In this document: one piece after another, positions 53,883 through 61,362 of the stretch
Position numbering within the stretch: the first letter of the stretch is position 1
Layout: the number at the start of each line of letters is the position of its first letter
Assembly (NCBI GenBank): GCA_016714365.1
Contig: JADJNH010000005.1
Coordinates: 1,526,501-1,590,500, forward strand
DNA from: Candidatus Vicinibacter affinis
GTDB lineage: Bacteria > Bacteroidota > Bacteroidia > Chitinophagales > Saprospiraceae
DNA length: 64,000 bases
Reading direction: 5' to 3'
The notes under the pieces: generated by a model
The model's database searches: none
Told to the model about the DNA's origin: nothing
What the model saw: only the letters and a program-made list of their open reading frames with translations
Translations under genes and position numbers: made by a program

Positions 53883-55151
53883 TTATCGGGGAATTGGAGA
53901 GCCGTGTGGATCTGTTTCTGGATATCCAAGTGTCCTATCTACATCATTTATTTCTTCTTCAGACAAATGATGCTCAAATCTTTCCGCCTCTTCGTGAATC
54001 TGATCGGGTTTTAATCCTAACTCTTCCACCAGAAAAGTTTCCCAGAGCCTGTGGGCACGAACCAATTGGTTTGCTTTTTGCTTGCCAATTTCCGTCAATT
54101 GTATTTTTTCTGAATCAAATTCAACTAACTTTAACTGGGCCATTTTTTTAATCCACTTGATAAGCAATGGTCGCTCATGAACCATTGCATCTTCTAATTT
54201 TTGGTAGGGGATTGGAAGGTTGTTTTCAATTCTGATTAACTGTTTAAGAATGTCTTCCACTACCACTCTCATTTGCTGTTGTCTGCGAATTCGCCATCTT
54301 ATTATTAAACCTCTTTGCGGGGCAAACAGCATAACTACAACATAAATTAAAGTGGTCACTACTGCCATGGAAGGACCTGGAGGAGTATCCAAAGAAATGC
54401 TTAGCAACAGCCCGGTTAAGGCAGCAATCATGCCTAGAATGGAGGAAGTTGCCAATACTTTAGGCAGACGGTCAGAAATCAACAATGCAGCCGATGCAGG
54501 GGTTATAAGCATGGCTACCACTAATATAACTCCGACACTTCTTAAGGATGCTACCACTGATAATGAAAGCAACAACATGATCAAGTAATGAATCATGTCT
54601 TGATTGTACCCTAAGGTTGAAGCTAAATCAGCCTGAAACGTAGTGGTAAACATAGCTCGGTAAAATACAAGTATGGCGCCGGTTACCAGTACACACATAC
54701 CCAAAGTCATCCAGACATCTTCATTCTGAACGGCCAGAATATTACCAAACAAAAAATCTTTAAGATCAAGATGCACTCCATCATGATGGCTTAACCAACT
54801 TATTCCAATCACTCCGATCGAAAACATGAAAGTGAAAATAATTCCGATGGCAGCATCATTTTTGATTCTAATGGACCTTTGCAGCCAGGTGATCATTAAT
54901 GCAGCAGCTATTCCAGCCAGCACAGATCCTCCAAAAAAGGCCGAAGTAGAGTATCCAAAAAATACAAAGGCTACCACAATGCCCGGAAGAATAGCATGGG
55001 AAAGAGCATCGCCTATTAGTGACATATTTCGTAGGACAATAAAACTTCCCAACAAACCGCAAAGACCTCCAACTAAAACAGAAGCAATAAGGGCTCTTAT
55101 ACCTGATTCAAGCAGGAAAAATTGTTGTATGGGCTCTAAAATTGATTGCAT
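53883..55151 (-). CDS. Metal ABC transporter permease (ABC3 family) fused to a DtxR/MntR-like domain
   Basis: A 422-aa protein. Residues 1 to about 275 are a ZnuB/MntB-type permease with about 8-9 transmembrane segments (GLLGSFIVLRNMSLIGDALSHAILPG; LITPASAALLISDRL). Residues about 285-422 resemble a DtxR-family iron or manganese repressor: a winged-helix-like stretch (AMVHERPLLIKWIKKMAQLKLVEFD) followed by LTEIGKQKANQLVRAHRLWETFL and LGYPETDPHGSPIP. The HEEAERFEHHLSEE segment carries the usual metal-binding His and Glu residues. It probably imports Mn, Fe or Zn and senses it, or the domain binds the metal as a regulator of transport. No ATPase or binding-protein gene is next to it. A 32-bp palindrome lies in its promoter. 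Confidence 0.9.
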   Translation of the reverse strand: MQSILEPIQQFFLLESGIRALIASVLVGGLCGLLGSFIVLRNMSLIGDALSHAILPGIVVAFVFFGYSTSAFFGGSVLAGIAAALMITWLQRSIRIKNDAAIGIIFTFMFSIGVIGISWLSHHDGVHLDLKDFLFGNILAVQNEDVWMTLGMCVLVTGAILVFYRAMFTTTFQADLASTLGYNQDMIHYLIMLLLSLSVVASLRSVGVILVVAMLITPASAALLISDRLPKVLATSSILGMIAALTGLLLSISLDTPPGPSMAVVTTLIYVVVMLFAPQRGLIIRWRIRRQQQMRVVVEDILKQLIRIENNLPIPYQKLEDAMVHERPLLIKWIKKMAQLKLVEFDSEKIQLTEIGKQKANQLVRAHRLWETFLVEELGLKPDQIHEEAERFEHHLSEEEINDVDRTLGYPETDPHGSPIPR

Positions 55152-55168
55152 ATAAAGTAATTATTATG

Positions 55169-55176
55169 CAAATCTA
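55169..55176 (-). promoter_or_regulatory. Predicted -7 box for the permease-DtxR fusion gene
   Basis: TAGATTTG on the minus strand is an exact TAnnTTTG match, 17 bases before the ATG at 55151. It directly abuts the large palindrome, which would cover the -33 region. Confidence 0.55.
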
Positions 55177-55208
55177 AAAAATAATTTAGATCAATCTAAA
55201 TTATTTTT
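55177..55208. promoter_or_regulatory. 32-bp near-perfect palindrome, likely metalloregulator operator
   Basis: Fifteen of 16 base pairs match around the centre between 55192 and 55193; the core reads TTTAGATC/AATCTAAA and the outer part is A/T. The size, twofold symmetry and TTTAG...CTAAA core are like DtxR/IdeR-type operators (TTAGG...CCTAA class). It sits against the -7 box of the gene that encodes a DtxR-like domain, so autoregulation or control by another DtxR/Fur-type protein is plausible. It has no downstream T-run of its own and is poorly placed as a terminator. Confidence 0.65.
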
Positions 55209-55286
55209 AATTCTGAAAATAGTACCTGAGTTCCCAAAATGATGAGATGTTGGAAATTAACTAGAAACAATGAAGTGGTAACTTGC

Positions 55287-55787
55287 CTATTTGGTGTTGG
55301 CCTTGATGATGCTGTCGCCGAGTGGTTCAGCCCTCGGCTTTAAGAAGTTTTTAAAAAACTCAATTCCCTCAGGACTGATATTGTTTACGAATTCAATTTT
55401 TCCTCCTTTGGTCCAAACTACAGCATTACAGCCGCCGTTAAAGTAAATGTCTGCTTCATGAGTGATTTCTCCATTTTTTTGGAACATCAGGTGACCATCC
55501 GGATTGCAGGCAGTCAGAATACCTTTTTCATCCCCTATAAAAGACACTACATATTGGATTGCACTTGGATTACTGAAGCTCATACTTGCATTCACTTCTT
55601 TTTTAAGGGAAATGATGTCAATGCTGGTGCAGCTTTTATTAAGTTCAGTTAAAACAGCAGGAGAAATGGGTTCGAATTCTGCAGCGCGATTATTTCCTGG
55701 CTTGTTGGATGCTGTCTTAGAATTAGAGTCAGACTTACACGAACTTATAAACAATATAAGCCCAGCCAGAATAAGTAAATTTTTCAT
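55287..55787 (-). CDS. Lipoprotein of unknown function
   Basis: A 166-aa protein with a lipoprotein signal (lipobox FISSC, Cys17), a Ser/Asn-rich linker (about 18-35) and a compact domain of about 125 residues. The domain contains LNKSCTSIDIISLKKEVNASMS, HLMFQKNGEITHEADIYFNGGCNAVVW (two halves of a beta meander) and FFKNFLKPR. I do not recognise the family. It follows the barrel protein gene with a 4-base gap and is clearly co-transcribed with it. Confidence 0.65.
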   Translation of the reverse strand: MKNLLILAGLILFISSCKSDSNSKTASNKPGNNRAAEFEPISPAVLTELNKSCTSIDIISLKKEVNASMSFSNPSAIQYVVSFIGDEKGILTACNPDGHLMFQKNGEITHEADIYFNGGCNAVVWTKGGKIEFVNNISPEGIEFFKNFLKPRAEPLGDSIIKANTK

Positions 55788-55791
55788 CGGA

Positions 55792-56412
55792 TTAATTAAA
55801 TCTATAATTCAGACCCAAAGATATAAAATAACTGATCATTTTAATTTCTTCCCCATTAATTGTATACCTGTAGAGTGGGGTAAAGGATGAAGTATATCGG
55901 CAGTTTAAAGCCAAATTGTAATTGAAATAATAATTAAACCCTAAAAGCCAGCTGAGGTCATTTTTTTCGAATTCTTCATCCCATTTATTATAACTCGAGG
56001 AACGAAACAACCTGCCAAATGACAAGCCTCCCTGAAAATGGATTCTGTAATACCGGTGTTGGTCATCTTCAATCAGCCAATCTTTGAAACCAAAAATCAA
56101 GGGGACTTCGATGTATTCGAGATTATATTTAATGGGCCTCAGGTCCCTTTTCGTATATTTAGACCCCCTTAGACTGTAGAGGAATTCAAGCTGAATCTCG
56201 CTGGTTTTGCCGACGTGAAAACCGGTAAAAAAACCACCGGTGTAAGCCAATTTATCAAACCCCAAAACACTGTCACCATCAATTTGACTAAGGTTTAAAC
56301 CCAGTTTTATCCCCCCATAAAATCTTTTCTCTTTTTGCGCCAGCCCCTTATTTGTGAGACCAAATACCAACAAAAGAGTACATAAAAACCACCAAATTTT
56401 ACTTGTCATCAA
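55792..56412 (-). CDS. Outer-membrane beta-barrel protein (PorT-like, DUF family of small barrels)
   Basis: A 206-aa protein with a signal peptide (about 1-25, ending GLAQ). Alternating hydrophobic and polar beta strands follow: FYGGIKLGLNLSQIDGD (31-47), EIQLEFLYSLRGSKY, YIEVPLIFGFKDW, IHFQGGLSFGRLF, and a final aromatic-ended strand FISLGLNYRFN. This is the layout of the roughly eight-stranded barrels annotated 'porin family' or 'PorT' in Bacteroidota. A T9SS connection of this copy is not shown. First gene of the pair with the 166-aa lipoprotein. Confidence 0.75.
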   Translation of the reverse strand: MMTSKIWWFLCTLLLVFGLTNKGLAQKEKRFYGGIKLGLNLSQIDGDSVLGFDKLAYTGGFFTGFHVGKTSEIQLEFLYSLRGSKYTKRDLRPIKYNLEYIEVPLIFGFKDWLIEDDQHRYYRIHFQGGLSFGRLFRSSSYNKWDEEFEKNDLSWLLGFNYYFNYNLALNCRYTSSFTPLYRYTINGEEIKMISYFISLGLNYRFN

Positions 56413-56642
56413 CTGTTATTTTAAGTGCTTTTTATTAACGATCCAAACTCAAATATGCGTCTTTTAACTGAATTGAAAGTTTGCCAACAGTGTTTTATTA
56501 AAAAATAATGAAGGTTTGGCATTATATGTTATTTTTGGAAACATTTGAAGCCATTCATCAAACCTGCCATATGACCCCGAACAATGCATACAGAACTATC
56601 TGCATCATAATTCTTTTAATCGTCTCTCATTTTAGAGACTAA
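56413..56642. other. Intergenic region with a small hairpin
   Basis: No gene in this 230-base stretch. A hairpin GTCTCT (56622-56627) / AGAGAC (56634-56639) lies just before the small ORF start. No other signal was found. Confidence 0.4.
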
Positions 56643-56819
56643 TTGTCCAATATTATTTTCTTTCCTTTGGTCATAATTTGTGCCGGAATATATTTTATTA
56701 CCTTGAGAAGGGAATACCTGCTTTTGCCTCCATCGGATCAAGAGGAATACAGGTTGACCGGAATTGGCATGAGCATTGTCGGTTTAGTGACATTAACCTT
56801 GTATTTATTTTTTAGTTGA
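56643..56819 (+). CDS. Probable 58-aa two-helix membrane protein
   Basis: A short reading frame begins at TTG directly after an in-frame TAA and encodes 58 residues: a hydrophobic helix (about 3-20), a polar hairpin (LRREYLLLPPSDQEEYRLTG), and a second helix (about 40-57) ending LYLFFS. The helix-loop-helix layout, with Arg at the loop and a Leu/Val second helix, is more protein-like than random AT-rich sequence would give. Against it: the non-ATG start, no clear ribosome site and no recognised family. Confidence 0.45.
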   Translation: MSNIIFFPLVIICAGIYFITLRREYLLLPPSDQEEYRLTGIGMSIVGLVTLTLYLFFS

Positions 56820-57133
56820 TACTCTTAGAGCATTTAGTTAGATTTACTAACAAAGTCAGTATTTGATCCCATTTTTACCTTTTTTGATAGATTTCTTCAG
56901 AATTAGCTAAGTTTAAATTTTACAAGCCTTTAAGTTGGAGAAGCCTCGGACGATTAAAGTTAAATTCTGCTGCTTGTTTCTGAGCCACAAAATAATAATA
57001 CATTTTATAACATTCAGAAGCTCAAGGAGTTTTTGTAATACATTAACTTCACTCAAAGAATATTTAACATATTTATTTTTTTATCATGAATTATTCCCTT
57101 TAATTTGCAGCAGGAATTTTTGCCAACCAAGTA
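56820..57133. other. Intergenic region, nothing recognised
   Basis: AT-rich, with one longer reading frame (from 56935) that overlaps the next gene out of frame and looks spurious. A weak TAnnTTTG-like element (TTAATTTG) is present shortly before 57134. Confidence 0.45.
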
Positions 57134-57406
57134 ATGAAGTATACCAGGACTAATTTAAAGAAACTTGAAAACCTATGTCACGATTTAGGATATAAGGTTA
57201 GATACGAGCAAGGCTATTTTCAATCCGGTTACTGCAGAGTGGAGGCACAGAAAGTGCTGGTGATCAATAAATTTTTTGATGTTGAGGGGAGGATGAATTG
57301 CCTTTATGACCTTATTCCTGAACTTCCACTTGACAGCAGTACACTCAGTGAAGATTCTATGAAAAATTACCGCAACATTATCGATCTTAGAGCCGCAGAA
57401 CAGTAA
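57134..57406 (+). CDS. Conserved small Bacteroidota protein
   Basis: A 90-aa soluble protein: NLKKLENLCHDLGYKVRYEQG (7-27), then GYFQSGYCRVEAQKVLVINKFFDVEGRMNCL (27-57, two beta strands with a helix) and a C-terminal tail. I recall near-identical small proteins in many Bacteroidota upstream of an MBL-fold hydrolase, with unknown function. It is the first gene of the run leading to gldK, 18 bases before the next gene. Confidence 0.7.
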   Translation: MKYTRTNLKKLENLCHDLGYKVRYEQGYFQSGYCRVEAQKVLVINKFFDVEGRMNCLYDLIPELPLDSSTLSEDSMKNYRNIIDLRAAEQ

Positions 57407-57424
57407 ATAATCCTGCTTACTTAA

Positions 57425-58192
57425 TTGAAAATTACCTTTCTCGGTACTGGCACTTCACAGGGAATCCCAATTATTTGTTGTGATTGTAAAGTGTGCAATT
57501 CAAAAGATCCTAAGGATCATAGGCTTAGAACTTCAATTTATATTCAACTTGACGACCAAAGTATTCTCATTGATATAGGCCCGGATTTTAGACAGCAAAT
57601 GCTCAGGAATGGGTTTCAAAGGGTCGATGCTGTGTTGCTTACTCATCAACATGCTGACCATACAGCAGGAATTGACGACATCAGACCTATATATTTCAAC
57701 CAAAGGGAAGAAATCCCTTTTTATGGAGAAAAACTGGTCCTTGATGATTTGAAGATCAGATTTGGATATATTTTCGGTGAAAATGACTATCCGGGTATTC
57801 CCGAGGTTGGGCTTCATGAAATTTTTGCCGGACAAGAATTTGCCATTGGGAATTGCAAAATTTTACCCTTGAGGATTTGGCATGGGAAACTGCCAATTGT
57901 TTCTTTTAAAATTGGCCCCCTCGCATACATTACGGATGCCAAAATTCTTGAACAGGAGGTGATTAATCAGCTATATGGGGTTGATTGTTTAGTAATCAAT
58001 GCTCTAAGACACAAAGAGCATCATTCTCATTTGAATTTGGAAGAGTGTCTTGATTTAATAAAACAGATAAACCCAAAAAGGTCTTACATCATCCATTTAT
58101 CTCATCAAATGGGCCTTCACAGTGAAATAGAATCAACCCTGCCAAATCAAGTTTTTTTGGCCTATGATGGATTAAGTCTCGATCTGATATGA
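57425..58192 (+). CDS. PhnP-like MBL-fold metallohydrolase
   Basis: A 255-aa metallo-beta-lactamase-fold hydrolase. The start is TTG 57425. An N-terminal GTGTSQGIP and the Cys cluster CDCKVC (Cys19, Cys21, Cys24) resemble the structural zinc site of PhnP, a cyclic phosphodiesterase. The catalytic motif THQHADHT gives His74, His76, Asp78 and His79, and HLSHQMGLHSE near the end supplies a further His. It probably hydrolyses a phosphodiester; the substrate is unknown. It overlaps the next gene by 4 bases. Confidence 0.85.
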   Translation: MKITFLGTGTSQGIPIICCDCKVCNSKDPKDHRLRTSIYIQLDDQSILIDIGPDFRQQMLRNGFQRVDAVLLTHQHADHTAGIDDIRPIYFNQREEIPFYGEKLVLDDLKIRFGYIFGENDYPGIPEVGLHEIFAGQEFAIGNCKILPLRIWHGKLPIVSFKIGPLAYITDAKILEQEVINQLYGVDCLVINALRHKEHHSHLNLEECLDLIKQINPKRSYIIHLSHQMGLHSEIESTLPNQVFLAYDGLSLDLI

Positions 58193-60183
58193 ATGAACTT
58201 CTGAAAGCTCAATCCCCCTATCTTTTGCAACATAAAGATAATCCGGTGCATTGGAAAGTTTGGTCTCCTGAAACTTTAAAGTTGGCCATCGAAACCAATA
58301 AGCCAATTTTGGTGAGTGTTGGATACTCCACTTGTCACTGGTGCCATGTCATGGCCCACGAGTCGTTTGAAGATGCAGATATTGCAGCCATCATGAATGA
58401 GTTTTTTATCTGCATCAAGGTGGATCGTGAAGAGAGACCGGATATTGACCAATACATGATGAACGCAGTACAACTACTTGGTGTCTCAGGAGGTTGGCCC
58501 TTACATGTGTTTTTGACACCTGATCTGAAGCCATTCTATGGGGGGACTTATTTTCCCCCGATCAGAAAATACGGGAGAATCTCCTGGCCAGAACTTTTAA
58601 TAGCCATTCATAAAGCATTTATTCAAAAACCAAAAGAACTTGAATTGCAGGGTCAAAAGTTGGTGGAAGCGCTTTCTCCTAAATTGACAACCGAAAAAGC
58701 TGATTTTACGGAAGCCGGCAATTCTGAAAAATTGTTAGGGGATGTTGCGAAAATCTTTGGTGAAGTTATGGATAAAGAATTTGGAGGGTTTGGCTTTGGA
58801 CAGAAATTTCCCAACACACAAGCTTTGGAATTTCTTTTAAAAAACCAAGGTTTGTTCGATGAATGGACAGCCATTAAACACATTCATTTATCACTTAGAA
58901 AAATGTGTTTGGGAGGCATGTTTGATCATCTTGCTGGTGGATTTTGCAGATATACAACAGACAGAGCATGGAAAATTCCTCATTTTGAAAAGATGGGTTA
59001 TGACCATGCGTTGATCTTACAATTATTGGCTAAAGTGCACCAAAACTATCATGAACATGGTTATTTATTTTTTATCAAGAAGAGCTTGGATTTTTGGGAA
59101 CAAGAAATGAAATCTTCTTCCGGTCTCTTTTATGCAGCAATGGATGCAGACAGTGATGGAGAAGAAGGTAAATTTTATGTTTGGACTGAATCTGAAATTC
59201 AATCTTGCCTTGGTGAAGATTACAACTTTGTTAGGCCATTACTGGAACTTGTACCAATGCATGAGGCAGATAAGCATGTATTATGTTTAAATGAAGAGAC
59301 CTTGGTAATTGGAGAAAAAATTAATCTTGAAAAGCTGCTCAAAATACAAGCCGGACTTTCTACAATGAATTCTCTTCGAAACACCCGAGTAAGGCCATCA
59401 GTTGACACAAAATTAATTCTTGGGTGGAATGCATTAATAGTCAAAACATATTGCAATTTATATATTTGTTTGGTTGACAAGGAGGTTAAGTTAAAGGCCT
59501 TATCCTTAGTAGATCGCATCTGGGAGCGCTATAAAATTGGGGAAAGGGAATTAAAATTTTACCGTTATTTGGCCGGAGACCAGGGAGTGGGACTTGCCTT
59601 TTTAGAGGACCTGGCTTACTTATTGGATGCTTTATTGAGCGCTCATCAAATTAGTCTTAATGTTGTCTACCTTGAAAGAATTGAAGAAGTTTTAAAACTC
59701 CTGAATGAAGAATTTATTCATCCATCCGGTTTTTACAATATTCATTCGAAAAATCATCTTGATAGTTTAGGTCAGGGGATTGAATTATTAGACCATTCCA
59801 CCCCAAATCCAAATGCAATAATTGCCTCCGTATTATGGGCAATGTACCAGATCACTGAGTTGGAGGAATATCAACAACGTGCCAAATCTATGCTGCATAA
59901 AGCTTTAATTCAGGTGGAAGGATCTTATTTCTCTTCAATGAGTTGGATTGATCTTTACCAACAAATTAATGGAAACCAAATATTGGTGAAATGCAAGAAT
60001 GTGGATTCTGTGTACCTTTACCTAAAGGACCAAACTGCAACAGGATATTTGGTGTGTGAAGATAAATTATTGGCTGAGGATGAGTTACAATTTTGCAGCC
60101 AACAGATGTGTTTTCCTATAGCAAAAGGCCCCAAAGAAATTAAGGATTCATGGAATCAATTAATAACTGACATTAGAAAATGA
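58189..60183 (+). CDS. Thioredoxin-domain/YyaL (SSP411, DUF255) protein
   Basis: A 664-aa protein of the widely conserved YyaL/SPATA20 family. The N-terminal thioredoxin-like DUF255 domain (1 to about 165) has SPYLLQHKDNPVHWKVW (9-25), YSTCHWCHVMAHESFED (47-63, Cys50 and Cys53), DREERPDIDQ, and GGWPLHVFLTPD. The remainder is an (alpha/alpha)6-barrel with GMFDHLAGGFCRYTTD and PHFEKMGYDHA. The family's biochemical role is unsettled. It is coupled by 4-base overlaps with the MBL gene before it and the PorP gene after it. Confidence 0.9.
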   Translation: MNELLKAQSPYLLQHKDNPVHWKVWSPETLKLAIETNKPILVSVGYSTCHWCHVMAHESFEDADIAAIMNEFFICIKVDREERPDIDQYMMNAVQLLGVSGGWPLHVFLTPDLKPFYGGTYFPPIRKYGRISWPELLIAIHKAFIQKPKELELQGQKLVEALSPKLTTEKADFTEAGNSEKLLGDVAKIFGEVMDKEFGGFGFGQKFPNTQALEFLLKNQGLFDEWTAIKHIHLSLRKMCLGGMFDHLAGGFCRYTTDRAWKIPHFEKMGYDHALILQLLAKVHQNYHEHGYLFFIKKSLDFWEQEMKSSSGLFYAAMDADSDGEEGKFYVWTESEIQSCLGEDYNFVRPLLELVPMHEADKHVLCLNEETLVIGEKINLEKLLKIQAGLSTMNSLRNTRVRPSVDTKLILGWNALIVKTYCNLYICLVDKEVKLKALSLVDRIWERYKIGERELKFYRYLAGDQGVGLAFLEDLAYLLDALLSAHQISLNVVYLERIEEVLKLLNEEFIHPSGFYNIHSKNHLDSLGQGIELLDHSTPNPNAIIASVLWAMYQITELEEYQQRAKSMLHKALIQVEGSYFSSMSWIDLYQQINGNQILVKCKNVDSVYLYLKDQTATGYLVCEDKLLAEDELQFCSQQMCFPIAKGPKEIKDSWNQLITDIRK

Positions 60184-61133
60184 GAATTGTAATTCATTTT
60201 GTATTTCTCGTTATAGGGAGCTTCATGAATGCTCAACAGCAAGCACCCTCTTTGGGCCATTATTTAGATCCATATCGGATGAATTTAGCCAACTGCGGTT
60301 TAAATAGCAAGTATCAGGCAAGTTTAAGTTATCGGGATCAATGGACCGGAATTCCCGGAAGGCCAGTGACTGCAATGATTAGTTTGAGTGGTCCAATAAA
60401 GCAATTGCAAGGTGCGGCTGGTTTTGCGCTCTCACATGACCAGCTAGGTCTGCACCAATCTACTCAAATGTTGGTTTCATACAACCAGGTTTTTCCAATG
60501 GAGATAATTCTCCTTTCAATTGGAGGGGGAGTTGGGTATGAATTTGGGAATTGGGGAGGAACTGCTATCAGAACCCCTGGAGGAGTCTACGATCAAAGTG
60601 GATTTGATCATAAAGATCCAAACTTAATAATTGGTTCATTGAATTCAAATGTTATATCCTTTCAACCTGCCATATATCTACAGTCGAACTGGTTTGATTG
60701 GGGTGCGGATATAAATCTTCCGGTAATTCAATTCAATCAACCTATTAATTCTTATTACAAAAAAAATTATTCACTGAGAAGTGTTTTTATAAAAGAATTT
60801 AATGTTAAAAAATTCAATTTTTACAATCATTTATTTCTTATTTCTGATCTTGTTGAACTTCAGACTGAATTGATGAGCCGTGTTGTTTATAATGGCAATG
60901 TTTTTGGTGGTATAAACTTTCGTGGCTACAAGTCAGAGTCTATAGATGCAATTGGGTTATTTTTTGGATTCAAACTCAATCAAAAAATTTGGCTCAATTA
61001 TGGCATTGAATGGCCTGTAAACGAATTAGGCGACCAAATTTCTGGCCTAAATCAGGAATTTGGACTAAAATATGAATGGGATTCTGGGTACCGGGATAAA
61101 CGTAAACCGATCATTTACAACCCCAGATGGTGA
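60180..61133 (+). CDS. Type IX secretion system PorP/SprF family outer-membrane protein
   Basis: A 317-aa protein with a signal peptide (about 1-18, ending NAQ) and the family opening PSLGHYLDPYRMNLANCG (24-41), followed by YRDQWTGIPGRPVT (51-64) and GFALSHDQLGLHQST. The rest is beta-barrel in character (for example GGVGYEFGNWGGT, FFGFKLNQKIWLNYGIEWP). PorP/SprF proteins sit in the outer membrane and work with the T9SS, and here the gene lies directly before gldK. The ATG overlaps the preceding stop by 4 bases. Confidence 0.9.
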   Translation: MRIVIHFVFLVIGSFMNAQQQAPSLGHYLDPYRMNLANCGLNSKYQASLSYRDQWTGIPGRPVTAMISLSGPIKQLQGAAGFALSHDQLGLHQSTQMLVSYNQVFPMEIILLSIGGGVGYEFGNWGGTAIRTPGGVYDQSGFDHKDPNLIIGSLNSNVISFQPAIYLQSNWFDWGADINLPVIQFNQPINSYYKKNYSLRSVFIKEFNVKKFNFYNHLFLISDLVELQTELMSRVVYNGNVFGGINFRGYKSESIDAIGLFFGFKLNQKIWLNYGIEWPVNELGDQISGLNQEFGLKYEWDSGYRDKRKPIIYNPRW

Positions 61134-61275
61134 TAAATTATTAATGAACAAATCTTTACACATATTTTTTTGTATTAGATAAAGAAATAAAATAATTTTT
61201 TAGTTTTATATAATAAGCTTAATTTTGAACTCGTTTTCCAGTTTAACTCTTGACTTAAAAATCAAGGTTGAATTA

Positions 61276-61294
61276 AATTTCGAAATTAAATTTG
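61276..61294 (+). promoter_or_regulatory. Predicted gldK promoter with internal palindrome
   Basis: TAAATTTG (61287-61294) is an exact TAnnTTTG match, 68 bases before the gldK ATG. A perfect 12-bp palindrome AATTTCGAAATT (61276-61287) lies directly upstream and touches the box. A TTG at 61268-61270 gives a short 16-bp spacing. The palindrome may be an operator, though AT-rich palindromes arise easily. Confidence 0.45.
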
Positions 61295-61362
61295 TGCAGT
61301 AACTATAACAGCTTTATATTTACGCACTTTTTTTAAAGACATAGTAGGTAAATCTGAACCAA

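Noticed and set aside
53828..54151. 107-codon plus-strand ORF antisense to the permease-DtxR gene
   Set aside because: It is the complementary strand of the conserved DtxR-like region, whose coding sense is clear.
56935..57153. 72-codon ORF before the small conserved protein
   Set aside because: Overlaps the start of the well-supported 57134 gene out of frame and has a Phe/Ser/Arg composition typical of a chance frame.
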